Assembly: GCA_026390795.1 (NCBI GenBank)
Contig: JAPLFG010000003.1
Location: 1,550,001 to 1,614,000, forward strand
From: Ignavibacteriales bacterium
GTDB lineage: Bacteria > Bacteroidota > Ignavibacteria > Ignavibacteriales > Melioribacteraceae
DNA length: 64,000 bases
Direction: 5' to 3'
Under the pieces are notes generated by a model. That model did no database searches, was not told where the DNA came from, and was given only the letters and a program-made list of their open reading frames with translations. The translations under genes and the position numbers were made by a program. This document shows, one piece after another, positions 26,028 through 36,800 of the stretch; positions within the stretch are counted from its first letter, which is position 1; the number at the start of each line of letters is the position of its first letter.

Positions 26028-27131
26028 TCAATCAAAGTTAAAATTTACGAATGGTAATATCTTCGCAATCCCGCTCTTATTCTTAGCAATATTAAGAAGT
26101 CCAATTTGAATACCATGTAATTCTTCGGCGCTGTTAAATAATCCAATTACAAGTCCTTTCTGAACACCGGTAATTCTATTGTAACCGGAAACAGAGAATC
26201 CCGTAAAGTTGTTTATCTCACTCCAGCCAACTGCAATGTTCATCCCCTTAAAATCATCTGCTTCGGTTTTATAACCGGCAACACTAATTCCTTTTATTAA
26301 TCCTTTGCTTACTATTGCACCGAGCGCAGTTGACAAACCAAATATATCTCCATTGCTGACTACCGCAACACCGCCGATGTTTAATCCCTTCATCGATCCA
26401 TTTGATACTACCGCTAAACCGCTAATGTTTACTCCCATCATATTCTTATTTGAAACAACCGCAAGTCCACCTAAATTAATTCCTTTGATTTCTCCATTCG
26501 CAACCACCGCTAAACCGCCAAAGTTTATTCCCATCAAATCCTTATTGGCTACTGTTGCTATTCCGCCAAAATTCATTCCGGAGATATTTCCATTTGCAAC
26601 AACAGCCAACCCGCTAAAGTTTAGCCCTAAGATATCCTCGTTGGCTACAATAGCGAGTCCTCCAAGATTAATTCCTTTGAGATCGCCATTTGATACTACT
26701 GCCAATCCGCCAAAATTAATTCCTTGTATTACTCCATTCGATACAGCAGCAAGCCCGCCAATATTGATTCCGCTTAGCTCTGTTTCTGCAACTACAGCGG
26801 CAAGTCCAAGTGAAAATCCTCTTAGTCTTGATGCGCCCGGAGCCACGCCAATCGATAAACCATTAACAGTTGAATTCGGGCTCGGTTCCGGTTTCCAAAA
26901 TGTAATGTTGATGCCGTTAATTTTCTCGATGTCGCAATCGGAAAAATTAAATCTTAATCCATTCCAATTTTTTGAATTGCCGATGCTAATTCCGCTGTTA
27001 TGACTTCCTAAATCCAGGCTATTGTGAGAGCATTCAAATTCCGTAGTATCGCGTTCGCGGGATTTTCGGTCTTGCGCTGTGACGATAGAACTCAATGTGA
27101 TAATGATAAAAAGTAAAAAGATTCTTTTCAT
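26028..27131 (-). CDS. Exported protein built of 16-residue repeats (surface-repeat type)
   Basis: A 367-residue protein with a signal peptide (to about residue 20, SSIVTAQ). Residues about 105-280 consist of eleven near-perfect 16-residue units with the pattern G-(I/L/M)-N-(F/I/L)-x-G-(L/I/V)-A-x-V-(A/S)-N-x-x-(I/L/M)-x, followed by about five decayed units ending GIQIGLLNIAKN. The regular alternation of Gly and aliphatic residues predicts a stacked beta-solenoid or a set of beta-hairpins. It resembles the LA_2272-type surface repeat proteins known from Leptospira; that link is from memory of the motif and is tentative. Function is unknown. It is monocistronic or the last gene after 27231. 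Confidence 0.75.
   Translation of the reverse strand: MKRIFLLFIIITLSSIVTAQDRKSRERDTTEFECSHNSLDLGSHNSGISIGNSKNWNGLRFNFSDCDIEKINGINITFWKPEPSPNSTVNGLSIGVAPGASRLRGFSLGLAAVVAETELSGINIGGLAAVSNGVIQGINFGGLAVVSNGDLKGINLGGLAIVANEDILGLNFSGLAVVANGNISGMNFGGIATVANKDLMGINFGGLAVVANGEIKGINLGGLAVVSNKNMMGVNISGLAVVSNGSMKGLNIGGVAVVSNGDIFGLSTALGAIVSKGLIKGISVAGYKTEADDFKGMNIAVGWSEINNFTGFSVSGYNRITGVQKGLVIGLFNSAEELHGIQIGLLNIAKNKSGIAKILPFVNFNFD
26292..26819 (-). repeat. Eleven tandem 48-bp coding repeats
   Basis: The DNA repeats with a 48-bp period, in frame, within the gene at 26028-27131. Units differ by several synonymous and conservative changes, which shows selection at the protein level and an age greater than a recent slippage event. 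Confidence 0.8.
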
Positions 27132-27230
27132 ATTTTATTCATCCGTTTGTGGATAATCCATTTTTGGTTTAGACGCTCTTATCATTCGGCAGGTTACTAC
27201 TATCTACATTATATATTCCGGAATAGAATT

Positions 27231-27665
27231 TTATTTCTTCTTAAGGAATCCGTATTTCTTTAAATGCTGATAGGCAAGATATCCAACGGCCCCAACTTGA
27301 ACGGCACCGAGAATGTTTCTAAGGGTTTTAAGGCTTTGAGAAGCAGTGTATTGCTGGCTTAATGCATCAAGAAAGTTTGACTGCATACCGCGGGATAAAT
27401 TATTGCGATCATACATTCCGGATAACTGCATTCGTGTTCTCATCCAGATGGAAGCAGAGTCGTCAATGGAATATGAATTGATTCTTAGATTATTCAGTTC
27501 GCTGAAGAAATATGTATCGGATAAATTATTATAAGGATTAAAGTATGAAGAAAAGGTCAAAGGTGTCTCGGTTCTTCTCAAGCTGTCAACTTTTGTCTGG
27601 CCTAAAACGGGAACGGTAAATATTAAAAGTAATAGTGAACTAAAAACTGCTCTCTTCGTCTTCAT
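27231..27665 (-). CDS. Small exported protein, function unknown
   Basis: A 144-residue protein. I place the start at 27665, where GGAGAG precedes the ATG and a signal peptide begins (MKTKRAVFSSLLLLIFTVPV). Longer in-frame starts run back into the upstream gene. The mature part is helical (WMRTRMQLSGMYDRNNLSRG) with a weak hydrophobic stretch near the C-terminus (LGAVQVGAVGYLAYQHLKKY) and a basic end. It overlaps the end of the acidic protein gene by 26 bp, so the two are coupled. No family recognised. Confidence 0.6.
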   Translation of the reverse strand: MKTKRAVFSSLLLLIFTVPVLGQTKVDSLRRTETPLTFSSYFNPYNNLSDTYFFSELNNLRINSYSIDDSASIWMRTRMQLSGMYDRNNLSRGMQSNFLDALSQQYTASQSLKTLRNILGAVQVGAVGYLAYQHLKKYGFLKKK

Positions 27666-28152
27666 CAAACTCTCCATCGTCAAAAATGTCTTTGTCTTCA
27701 AGATCAATTTCTTCTTCATCAATTTTATTGGGTTCGGTATCTTCGTCAAGTTCTTCGGGTTCCACTTTCTTCACGGGAACGAAAGCGGTTTCCGGCTGTG
27801 AAAAATATGAGTCTTTAGAAGAATAATTGTCGTCCATTCTATCCATAACCTGACCGAGCATTTCATCCGTCAGATCTTCTTTCATCTCTTTTACATCAAC
27901 CTTTTTGTCTTCATCAAATTTTTCAAATCCTTTGTCCGTACTTTTCCACATTTCCGTAAGATCTTTTTTTTCAATTTTATTCAAGTGAGAATTGATTTCC
28001 TTTTCAATCACTTTAAGATCGTTCTTATCCCAAGTGGTTTCGGAATAAAGCTGGTCTTTAAGGTAATCCCAAAATGTCTTGCTCTTCTTTTCCGGTGAGG
28101 GTAGTTTTTTAAGAGAAGCCACAACTTCGGTCACAATTTTTTTCATCGCCAT
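27640..28152 (-). CDS. Acidic cytosolic protein, function unknown
   Basis: A 170-residue protein starting at the ATG at 28152 (GGTGG upstream; a TTG further up at 28173 would begin in the binding site). The N-terminal 100 residues are helical with mixed charge (KSKTFWDYLKDQLYSETTWD, KKDLTEMWKSTDKGFEKFDE). The last 45 residues are almost entirely Asp and Glu (DEEEIDLEDKDIFDDGEFDE), an intrinsically disordered acidic tail. No signal peptide is seen. It overlaps the following exported-protein gene. Such acidic tails occur in histone-like chaperones and stress proteins, but no domain supports a specific role. Confidence 0.65.
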   Translation of the reverse strand: MAMKKIVTEVVASLKKLPSPEKKSKTFWDYLKDQLYSETTWDKNDLKVIEKEINSHLNKIEKKDLTEMWKSTDKGFEKFDEDKKVDVKEMKEDLTDEMLGQVMDRMDDNYSSKDSYFSQPETAFVPVKKVEPEELDEDTEPNKIDEEEIDLEDKDIFDDGEFDEDEESSF

Positions 28153-28311
28153 GGGCACAATTCCACCTTTCAAATAATTACACCGATAAATTAGTAAATT
28201 ATAACAAAAGTAAATAAGCAGAAATCGCTCTTCCTTTTATACTTGAAAAATAATTTTGTTCCGCAACAATAATCTTTTTATATAGTTTTTTGAAATTAAA
28301 GTTGCGTTTTT

Positions 28312-28339
28312 TTGATCGGGATAATTCATAAGTTATATA
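28312..28339 (+). promoter_or_regulatory. Promoter of tRNA-Arg
   Basis: TTGATC (28312-28317) and TATATA (28334-28339) are separated by 16 bp and the tRNA begins 20 bp further on, a spacing suited to transcription starting just before the mature 5' end. Confidence 0.45.
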
Positions 28340-28358
28340 CCAAAAAAATAATTTCTTT

Positions 28359-28430
28359 GCCCCCATAGCTCAGTGGATAGAGCAGTGGCCTCCGGAGCCA
28401 TGCGCGCAGGTTCGACTCCTGCTGGGGGTA
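28359..28430 (+). tRNA. tRNA-Arg (anticodon CCG)
   Basis: A complete 72-base cloverleaf. The acceptor stem GCCCCCA pairs with TGGGGGT, followed by discriminator A; the D-arm contains AGCTCAGTGGATAGAGC; the anticodon stem GTGGC/GCCAT encloses CTCCGGA with anticodon CCG at 28392-28394; the T-arm is GCAGG-TTCGACT-CCTGC. No CCA is encoded. It reads CGG codons. Confidence 0.95.
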
Positions 28431-28575
28431 CGATGAACATGAAACGTGAAAGGTAAGACGCGAGAAGCAAGAAATGCATGAACCGGAAGTGCACCCATAT
28501 TTGATGTAATCAATTTGAATAATAATTTATCTGTTATAGGAATATTCTAATTTTATATCAAAATAATAATAACGT

Positions 28576-31086
28576 CTAAAAACTTAAACGCGCTTTCATT
28601 GCTGCCATTCTAGGATAACCGAAATGCGTCCCACCAAAAGTCGATTCGAACTTATACAGAAAAGTTGAATCGAATAGATTCAAGATACTGATCGAAATTT
28701 CCAAAGGTATCGAACTAATGTTTTTGAAATTATACCCGAAAGCGACATCAATGATAGTACGTGGTTTTAATGATTTATCCGGCGAGCCTGGTTTTTCAGG
28801 AGTCAGAGAGAGAAGGCTTATTACTTCATCGGAATAACCGCGTCTCTTCAATTCTGCAACCGACGCAGCTTCATCCAAACCAACCCCGTTCTTATCCGTG
28901 AGGTCAAACGGCAAACCGGAATCGAAACGCGTATTGAGATTCGCAAATAATCCAGCCGGATGTTTGTAAGTCAAATTTAATACAGCAGTGAATAGTTGAT
29001 TATGCTCTGTCGGAAAAACATCTTCACCGGCAAACGGATGCGAATAGTTTTGTCCTTCTTCTCCCAAAATTAATCCGGCTTCAATCGGTGATGAACCGTC
29101 TTCCGGTTTTAAGCCCAGCGAAACGCTTGTGCTGAATGAAAGCCATCCGGAAAAGTTATTCCAATTATGTAACCGTGTTCTAAATTCTCCTCCCGCCGCT
29201 ATTCCATTCTTTAAATTTACCGGAAAGATAATGCCGCTGTTTCCCAGCTCAACCTTCACCAAAAAATTATCTATAAATTTTGAATATCCTACTAACTCCA
29301 AATCAATGTTGTCATTAAGACGGTAAGCGCCGCCAATTTCAATTACGTTCGCACGTTCACTCTTTACAACGTTTGATGTTTGACCTTGTTCAGAACCTGT
29401 TAAAATTTTAGCCTCATTTGAACTTGACACTAAAATGTTTTCAACAGGCGCTTCCATAAAAATATAATTGTAGGATGCATGTAGAATTAGTTTTTCGTTT
29501 GCGCTGTATGTTGCCGACAATCTTGGAGAAACTCCCGTCTCAGAATTAAATAAATTGAATTGATCGAACCGTATTCCTGCGCTAATAGTCCACTTGCCGT
29601 TTAGCGCGAATTGATCCTCAGCGTATGCCGAAAACCTGTATCCGTTTTTTGATTGATCAACAAGAAACGGTTTTCCGCCTTGTGTTATATCGTAAGGTTT
29701 GTATCTTATATCGCCACCGGGAAGAGTTGAATCAGAAAGTTGAGGATTTGTTACAGCAAAAGTGAAAAATTCTTTTAACGGAAAAAGTTCTCCGCTCACC
29801 CCCGCCTTAAATACATGATGCAGTGAATACCAATTTTGGTTTGAAGAATATTCCAACTGAATTCCGTTGTTTTCGTTTATACGCTCGCCGCCAATAAACA
29901 TTTTTTCATTCTCATTTATTGCTTTGTTATAATCAGCGGGAGAATTTAAACGGCTAATTCCACCGGAACTAAAATTCATTTTGGCGTAACGTCTATAAGC
30001 CAAAGCGCTGATAACGCTTTTGTTATCTGTAGTAATATTTAAACGTGAGCCGAGCATATAGTCTTCTAACTTCTGGCGCTGATCCTGATTTGAAAAAGCG
30101 GCGAAGTTTGGAATCTCAAACTCTGTGTTGTTTATACTTCCTAGAAAATGAAGATCAATAGAAGAGCTTAGAATAAAATCGGCTTTACCGAAGTAAGAAA
30201 GATTTTTCCCGAAACTGTGATTCGGCTGTGAACTTGAAATTGGATCGAGATATCGATCGGATGAAGAAAAATTTGCAGCGCCGAAAAATGCAGCGTTCTC
30301 GTTTAATGATCCGCCCAGTTCAACACCGCCGTCTTTTGAATTGAATGTACCGACACTTGAATATGCGTTCGCGGTTAATTTTTTATCAAATCCGGATTTA
30401 GTAGTAACAGATAAAACCGCCGCATTGGCAATTCCATATTCGGCATTGAAATTACCGGTCTGCAGATCAACCGATTTAATTATTCCTGCATTAAATAAGC
30501 TCGAATATATTCTAGTCATGTTTCCTGTAACGGGAATTCCATCAATTACATATTGAAGCTGTGCGTCTTCGCCGCGAACATGCATTCGTCCATCTTCATC
30601 CGGTACCACACCCGGTGTCGACAGTATGATAGTCTCAATTTTTTTGGAAGACGAGAGAGCGGGAAAATCTTCAATTGAAGTCTGCGTTAATATTGTTTTT
30701 GAAGACGCTAATGATTTATCGAACTCGGTCTTTCCGGAAACGACCACCGATTCCATCTGGAACGTCTTTATAGAATCGATAAATACTTTTACCGGTACGG
30801 TTGAATTTACAATTACTCTTTTTGTGGCAAATAATTCGTCGCTGTTCAGCAAATAAATATCGTACGCGGCAAAGGGAATATTACGGAATATAAAACTGCC
30901 GTCTTTTCGTGGAGTTGTTTCTTGAAGGATAGTCTTTGAACTGGCTTCGATCAGTTTGATTACAATATTATCTTCCAATTTAGAAGATTCTCCCGGAATT
31001 AAACCTAGGACTGTTCCAGTGGATGTTTGCGCGGAAATAATATTAAGCGAAAAAAGTATTAGCGGTAAGACGTATATTTTTTTCAT
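28576..31086 (-). CDS. TonB-dependent receptor (carboxypeptidase-regulatory type)
   Basis: An 836-residue outer-membrane receptor. Signal peptide to about residue 20; a short carboxypeptidase-regulatory-like domain (about 22-110, ending IKTFQMESVVVSG); a plug with IIVLSTPGVVPDEDG-like text (IETIILSTPGVVPDEDGRMH) and DGIPVTGN; and a long barrel ending FGYPRMAAMKARLSF. The TonB box may lie near the start of the plug but is not evident. It is monocistronic, with no SusD-like or lipoprotein partner and no substrate clue nearby. Alternative: a general peptide or siderophore receptor. Confidence 0.85.
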   Translation of the reverse strand: MKKIYVLPLILFSLNIISAQTSTGTVLGLIPGESSKLEDNIVIKLIEASSKTILQETTPRKDGSFIFRNIPFAAYDIYLLNSDELFATKRVIVNSTVPVKVFIDSIKTFQMESVVVSGKTEFDKSLASSKTILTQTSIEDFPALSSSKKIETIILSTPGVVPDEDGRMHVRGEDAQLQYVIDGIPVTGNMTRIYSSLFNAGIIKSVDLQTGNFNAEYGIANAAVLSVTTKSGFDKKLTANAYSSVGTFNSKDGGVELGGSLNENAAFFGAANFSSSDRYLDPISSSQPNHSFGKNLSYFGKADFILSSSIDLHFLGSINNTEFEIPNFAAFSNQDQRQKLEDYMLGSRLNITTDNKSVISALAYRRYAKMNFSSGGISRLNSPADYNKAINENEKMFIGGERINENNGIQLEYSSNQNWYSLHHVFKAGVSGELFPLKEFFTFAVTNPQLSDSTLPGGDIRYKPYDITQGGKPFLVDQSKNGYRFSAYAEDQFALNGKWTISAGIRFDQFNLFNSETGVSPRLSATYSANEKLILHASYNYIFMEAPVENILVSSSNEAKILTGSEQGQTSNVVKSERANVIEIGGAYRLNDNIDLELVGYSKFIDNFLVKVELGNSGIIFPVNLKNGIAAGGEFRTRLHNWNNFSGWLSFSTSVSLGLKPEDGSSPIEAGLILGEEGQNYSHPFAGEDVFPTEHNQLFTAVLNLTYKHPAGLFANLNTRFDSGLPFDLTDKNGVGLDEAASVAELKRRGYSDEVISLLSLTPEKPGSPDKSLKPRTIIDVAFGYNFKNISSIPLEISISILNLFDSTFLYKFESTFGGTHFGYPRMAAMKARLSF

Positions 31087-31326
31087 TGCAAATCTTTTCT
31101 TCTGAAAGGACTGAGTATTTTTGTTAAAAAGTCAATTTATCCGGAATGGCGCAAAAATATAAAAGAGAATTAAATAAAACACCAGCTTTTGATTGATTAA
31201 ATCTTTGCCGCGCTTTGCAATAAATCATTTATTAATACATGAATTAAATAATGAGCTGGGGTTTATTTGTATGAAAATATATATTTTTTATCCGGACAAT
31301 AATTCAATAAACTAATCGGTGTAGAA

Positions 31327-33579
31327 ATGGTGACAAGTAAAAAATATTTTCTTCTGATAATGTTTCTATTTATCGGATCATTAATAGCACAGGAAGTTGA
31401 CAAATCCCTATTAACTGTTGATCGAATTTTCAATAGTCCTGAATTCATGGGCGAACGTTTTGGACCAGCTCGTTTCATAAAAGATGGAAAATATTATACA
31501 ACTCTTGAAGCTTCAAAAGATGTACCCGGCGGAAGGGACATAGTTAAGTACGAAACCGAATCCGGTGCACTGGAAATTATGGTCTCTGCTAAACTTTTAA
31601 TTCCGGAAGGAGAGACCAAACCATTATCCATCAGTAATTATATCTGGTCGCCTAAAAGCGATATGCTGATGATCTTCACGAACACAGCACGTGTGTGGCG
31701 TCAAAACACGAAAGGCGATTACTATGTTCTGAATCTTAAATCGGGAAAGCTTCAAAAAATGGGAGGCGATGCCAAACCGTCAACATTAATGTTTGCAAAA
31801 TTTTCGCCGGATGAAAAGATGGTCGGATATGTTCGCGAGCATAATGTTTATGTAGAAAATTTATCCGATGGAAATATTACTCAATTAACATTTGACGGCT
31901 CTACAACAATCATCAACGGAACTTTCGATTGGGTTTACGAAGAAGAACTTGATCTGCGCGACGGATTTAGATGGAGCCCGGACAGCAAATCAATTGCATA
32001 CTGGCAACTTGACGCGTCCGGTATCGGTGTGTTTTATATGATCAATAATACAGACTCACTTTATTCTAAAATTATTCCAGTTCAATATCCAAAAGCCGGA
32101 ACTACAAATTCAGCTGGTAAAGTTGGAGTTGTAAGTGTTGCCGGCGGAACAACTGTATGGATGAAAGTCCCCGGCGATCCGCGTAATAACTATATCGCTA
32201 GAATGGATTGGGCAGCAAACTCTGATGAAATTGTTATTCAGCATTTGAACCGCCTTCAAAATAGAAATGATGTTATGCTTGGGAACGCAAAGACCGGGGA
32301 GATGAAAACAATTCTCACGGAAACAGATGACGCGTGGATTGATATTAATGATGATATGAATTGGATGAACAACGGCAAAGAATTTACATGGGTTAGTGAA
32401 CGAGACGGCTGGCGTCATTTATATTTAATCTCAAGAGACGGGCAGAAAGTAAAACTTCTAACACCGGGTAAATACGATGTAATTGATGTTCAAAGCATCA
32501 ATGAAAAAGATGGATGGGTTTACTTTATGGCGTCACCTGATAACGCTGCGCAAAGATATTTATTTAGAGTTTCTCTTAACGGTAAAGGAAAATTGGAACG
32601 GATCACCCCAAAAGAATTCAGAGGAAGCAACAATTACCAAATTTCCGACGGCGCAAATTATGCGATTCATTCTTTCTCCTCATCGGACACTCCGCCAATA
32701 AGTAATTTGATTAAACTTCCCGAACATAAAATAATCAAGAAATTAGTTGAGAATAAAAAACTTGCTGAAAAAATTGAAGCATTAAAAAGAGTTCCGACGG
32801 AATTTTTCAAAGTTGATATCGGTGATGGAGTAAGCTTAGACGGCTGGATGATAAAGCCGCCGGATTTCGATCCGTCTAAAAAATATCCCGTTCTTTTTTA
32901 TGTTTACACTGAACCGGCGGCTCAGACAGTTGTTGATCGATGGGGCGGAGCGCAGTATCTCTGGTATTTAATGTTTGCACAACAAGGATATATTATAGTA
33001 AGCGTTGATAACAGAGGGACACCGGCACCACGAGGACGCGAGTGGAGAAAATCGATCTATAAAAAAATTGGAATTTTAAATTCAGCCGATCAAGCTGCAG
33101 CGGCGAAAGCGCTTATGCAGAAATGGAGTTTCATGGATCCGGAAAGAATTGGTGTATGGGGATGGAGCGGCGGAGGTTCGGAAACTCTTCAACTAATGTT
33201 CAGGTATCCCGATATTTATAAAACCGGAATGGCTGTTGCGGCAGTTAGTAATGAAAAATTTTACGACACAATCTATCAAGAACGTTATATGGGATTGCCC
33301 TCGACAGTGGACAGCGTTTACGAAAAATGTTCTCTCTACTCTTATGCAAAGAACCTCAAGGGAAATCTTTTAATTGTACATGGAACCGGTGACGATAACG
33401 TCCATTATCAGAATGCGGAGTTTGTCATCAACGAGCTGATCAAATACAATAAACCGTTTACGATGATGGCTTATCCAAACCGCACTCACGGCATTTATGA
33501 AGGCCCGGGGACAACACTGCATCTTTATAATCTTCTGACTAAATATTTACACGATAATTTACCGGCTGGTGCAAAATAA
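31327..33579 (+). CDS. Dipeptidyl peptidase IV (S9B family), exported
   Basis: A 750-residue protein with a signal peptide (to about 22, FIGSLIAQ). Residues about 40-480 form the eight-bladed propeller typical of DPP-IV, with the double-Glu motif DWVYEEEL that binds the substrate amino terminus. The alpha/beta-hydrolase domain follows, with Ser614 in GWSGGG (GWSYGG in most family members), Asp at 689/690 in HGTGDDNVHY and His721 in NRTHGIYEG. The enzyme removes X-Pro or X-Ala dipeptides from peptide N-termini in the periplasm. It is monocistronic and ends at a strong terminator. A second family member starts at 62517. Confidence 0.93.
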   Translation: MVTSKKYFLLIMFLFIGSLIAQEVDKSLLTVDRIFNSPEFMGERFGPARFIKDGKYYTTLEASKDVPGGRDIVKYETESGALEIMVSAKLLIPEGETKPLSISNYIWSPKSDMLMIFTNTARVWRQNTKGDYYVLNLKSGKLQKMGGDAKPSTLMFAKFSPDEKMVGYVREHNVYVENLSDGNITQLTFDGSTTIINGTFDWVYEEELDLRDGFRWSPDSKSIAYWQLDASGIGVFYMINNTDSLYSKIIPVQYPKAGTTNSAGKVGVVSVAGGTTVWMKVPGDPRNNYIARMDWAANSDEIVIQHLNRLQNRNDVMLGNAKTGEMKTILTETDDAWIDINDDMNWMNNGKEFTWVSERDGWRHLYLISRDGQKVKLLTPGKYDVIDVQSINEKDGWVYFMASPDNAAQRYLFRVSLNGKGKLERITPKEFRGSNNYQISDGANYAIHSFSSSDTPPISNLIKLPEHKIIKKLVENKKLAEKIEALKRVPTEFFKVDIGDGVSLDGWMIKPPDFDPSKKYPVLFYVYTEPAAQTVVDRWGGAQYLWYLMFAQQGYIIVSVDNRGTPAPRGREWRKSIYKKIGILNSADQAAAAKALMQKWSFMDPERIGVWGWSGGGSETLQLMFRYPDIYKTGMAVAAVSNEKFYDTIYQERYMGLPSTVDSVYEKCSLYSYAKNLKGNLLIVHGTGDDNVHYQNAEFVINELIKYNKPFTMMAYPNRTHGIYEGPGTTLHLYNLLTKYLHDNLPAGAK

Positions 33580-33646
33580 ATTACATAGGTTAGAGTCATC
33601 TTATAAATAATTTTATCTTAACATATTGTAACATTTTCAACATCAT

Positions 33647-33680
33647 AAAACGGTCTGCCTTCAAGCAGACCGTTTTCATT
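33647..33680 (+). terminator. Rho-independent terminator
   Basis: AAAACGGTCTGC (33647-33658) pairs perfectly with GCAGACCGTTTT (33665-33676) around CTTCAA, with a T-rich end. It ends the DPP-IV gene. Confidence 0.85.
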
Positions 33681-33693
33681 AGGATCTGTTATG

Positions 33694-33773
33694 TTGAGCG
33701 AAGACGAAACATGAGTGAAAAGGTAGTGTGACAGAAACTTCATTGTCCATTTCTCGACTTCGCTCGAAATGAC
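33694..33773. repeat. REP-like dispersed palindromic element
   Basis: TTGAGCGAAGACGAAA (33694-33709) and, inverted 41 bp later, TTCTCGACTTCGCTCGAAAT (from 33751) form imperfect arms. The string CTCGACTTCGCTCGAAATGAC is a commonly seen intergenic repeat in this part of the bacterial tree. It lies between the DPP-IV terminator and the glycan cluster. Confidence 0.5.
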
Positions 33774-33876
33774 CGAGTGGTCTTTTGTAATAAAACAGCA
33801 AACTTCTTTTCTTTTGGAATTTCTCCCCAAGTTTACCAATTTTCAAATAGTCATTTCAAATACTCGGAGTAAACTT

Positions 33877-36800
33877 ATGCGCATCAAACTCCTGCTTATT
33901 CTTTTTCTTACATCAATAATTTTATCCGCACAAATAAAAGTCGGATTTGTAAATTTTAATAACGCCATTGAATACAGCCATGAAGTAAAAGCCGCATATG
34001 AATTTCTGAAAAATGATAAAGCTTTTAAAACAGAATTAGTTAACACAAATCAAATTCTCAATTCTCAATTCTCAATTCACAATTATAAAATTATTTGGAT
34101 TCACCACCCCGATTCAACCGAATTAACAAAAAAAGAAACAGATGTTCGTTTTATCAGTTCTCTAAAAAACTATATTAAAAACGGCGGCAATTTATTTTTA
34201 ACTCTCGATGCGATGAAATATCTGAACGCTCTTGGTTTAGAAAAAGTCGTGCCGACTGTAAAATATGTTGAAGCAATTGATGACGGCTACGGACGGAAGC
34301 TGGGATTGCATTCGTTCCGTTCTCACCCAATATTCAATAGCCTGAACGGCGGTGCTTATATTTTTAATCCAACATTAGATATGAAAACAAGGCAGATTGG
34401 ATTCTTCGATGAATCAATCCCGCAAAACGGAAAAGTGGTTGCTGTTGATTGGGCATACATTACCATGAAAGAAGATTCCCGCCTTGTTGTTGAATATAAA
34501 TTTGGAAAAGGAAAAATTCTTGCGGTTGGCGCTTACACATATTTTGCAATAAAAAATAACAGCAGAGATCACTTGGAATTATTTACCAAAAACTGCATGA
34601 ACTATCTTGCCGGAAAACATGCTAAGGAAACAGAACATTATTGGAATTATAAGCCGTCTCAAGTTCTGCTAACGAAAATGAAAACCGGTAAACCCATAGT
34701 GGTCGCTTCATTAAAAGCTGCGGAATGGAAAATGGACCCAAACTCATTAAAACTTATTAATGAAACTGCTACAGATAATTATTGGAATGTTGCGGGACAG
34801 CGGATGCTTTTAATGGGGAAAGAGAAAGCGGGTATTGATGAAATCTGGGCACATCCGTTCATGGCATTGCGGGATTATGAAATTGGAATAGTTAAAGGCG
34901 ATTCCGTTTCCTGGTTGAAAAATTTTCAAGCTAAAGTTGAAGTACGTCCGGAATCTTTTACACGCAATTATAAATTAGCTAATGCAACTCTCACAGAGAT
35001 AATCATAACATCAATTAACAAACCAACGGCAATTGTTCATTATGAATTAAGAGGAACTGTTCCTTTGAAATTGGTTGTGAGATTCAAAAGTAACTTACGT
35101 TTCATGTGGCCGTATTCTGAAAAGACTACCGGCTCTATCTATTATAGTTGGAATGACGAGCTCAACGCATTTGTTGTAAAAGATGAGAGCGGAGATTTTG
35201 TTAGTATTGTCGGTGCCGATAAAAAACCGGTTGATAAAAACATTGGACATTTTGAGAATTTCGATTCTCATTTTAATGGAATCTCAACTGAGAATTCTCA
35301 AATTGCCGCTTACTCTCAATTTAATCTTGAGCCTGATGACAATCTTGATATTGTAATCTCTTCTTCTAATGAAGGAGTTCAAAAAACTATTAAAGAATAC
35401 CGCTCGGCAATTTCCAATCCGGGAAAAGTTTTTAAATCAGCGAATGATTACTCACAGAAATTTTTAGATAACTCATTAATGATTACAACTCCGGATAAAG
35501 ATTTCAATGAAGGATATAGATGGGCACTTGTTGGAACGGATCGATTCTTTGTGAACACTCCTGGAATTGGTAAATCTCTGGTTGCCGGATATTCTACAAC
35601 AGCCAAGGGATGGGACGGCGGACAAAAAATTAACGGGCGACCGGGATATGCATGGTACTTTGGTCGTGATGGTGTCTGGAGCAGTTTTGCTCTGCTCGAT
35701 TACGGAGATTTCGAAAAAGTTAAGTCGGTTCTCGAGTTCTTCAATAAGTATCAAGACTTAAATGGGAAAATATTTCACGAACTTACTACTTCCGGTGCCG
35801 TTCATTATGATGCTTCGGATGCGACTCCGCTTTATATAATTCTTGCGGGAAAATATCTGCAGCATACCGGCAATGTAGAATTTATTAAACAGAATTGGAC
35901 GCACATAAAAAAAGCAATTGATTTCTGTTATTCAACCGATACCGATAAAGATCATTTAATTGAAAATACGAATGTTGGTCATGGCTGGGTTGAAGGCGGC
36001 GGGCTTTATACCGCGCACACGGAAGTTTATCTCGCAGCATGCTGGTCGGAAGCTCTTAATGAAGCAGGCAGAATGGCTAAAGCAATCGGCTTGAATATAG
36101 AGAGTAAAATGTATGATGAAGAATCACGCACTGTTAAAAAAATAATTAATGATCAATTCTGGAACAAAGAAAATGATTTTCTGAGTTTTTCTAAAATGAA
36201 AGACGGAAAATTCAATTCCGAAAAAACTGTGTTAACGGCTGTGCCGGTTTATTTTGATATGCTCGATAACATCAAAGCTAAAAAAGTGGTGAATGCGTTT
36301 GCCGAAAATTATTTTTCATCGGATTGGGGAGTTAGGATTCTTCGTGAAGACAGTCCAATCTTCAATCCGCGCGGTTATCATACCGGAAGTGTCTGGCCTC
36401 TATTCACCGGCTGGTCCGCGCTTGCCGAATATAAAAACGGGAATTCAGTTCAAGGATTTACTCACGTAATGAATAATCTGCTCGTTTACAAAAACTGGCA
36501 GCTCGGTTTTGTCGAAGAAGTTCTGAATGGCTCGGAGTATAAACCGTCCGGAGTTTGTTCACATCAAGCTTGGAGTGAAACAATGGTTCTCCAGCCGGCA
36601 ATTGAAGGAATGCTCGGATTAGAGGTGGATGCTCAAAAAAGTATTTTAAAACTTTCACCACGTTTTCTCGCAAACTGGGATTCAGCTAAAGTTGAGCGCA
36701 TTAAAATTGGGAAAGCGCTTGTAAACTTTGAAATGAAACGGGAAAACGGGAAAACAATTTATAACTTTTCAACCAATTCAACCGAGCCGCTTACAGTTGA

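Noticed and set aside
26292-26819. CRISPR-like regular repeats
   Set aside because: The 48-bp period has no unique spacers, is in frame and encodes a protein repeat.
26305-27003. 232-residue plus-strand open frame
   Set aside because: It is the antisense of the 16-residue repeat protein and exists only because of the repeat periodicity.
33769-33876. Upstream extension of the GATase/glycosidase gene
   Set aside because: It runs through a REP-like intergenic repeat; the signal peptide and ribosome binding site are at 33877.
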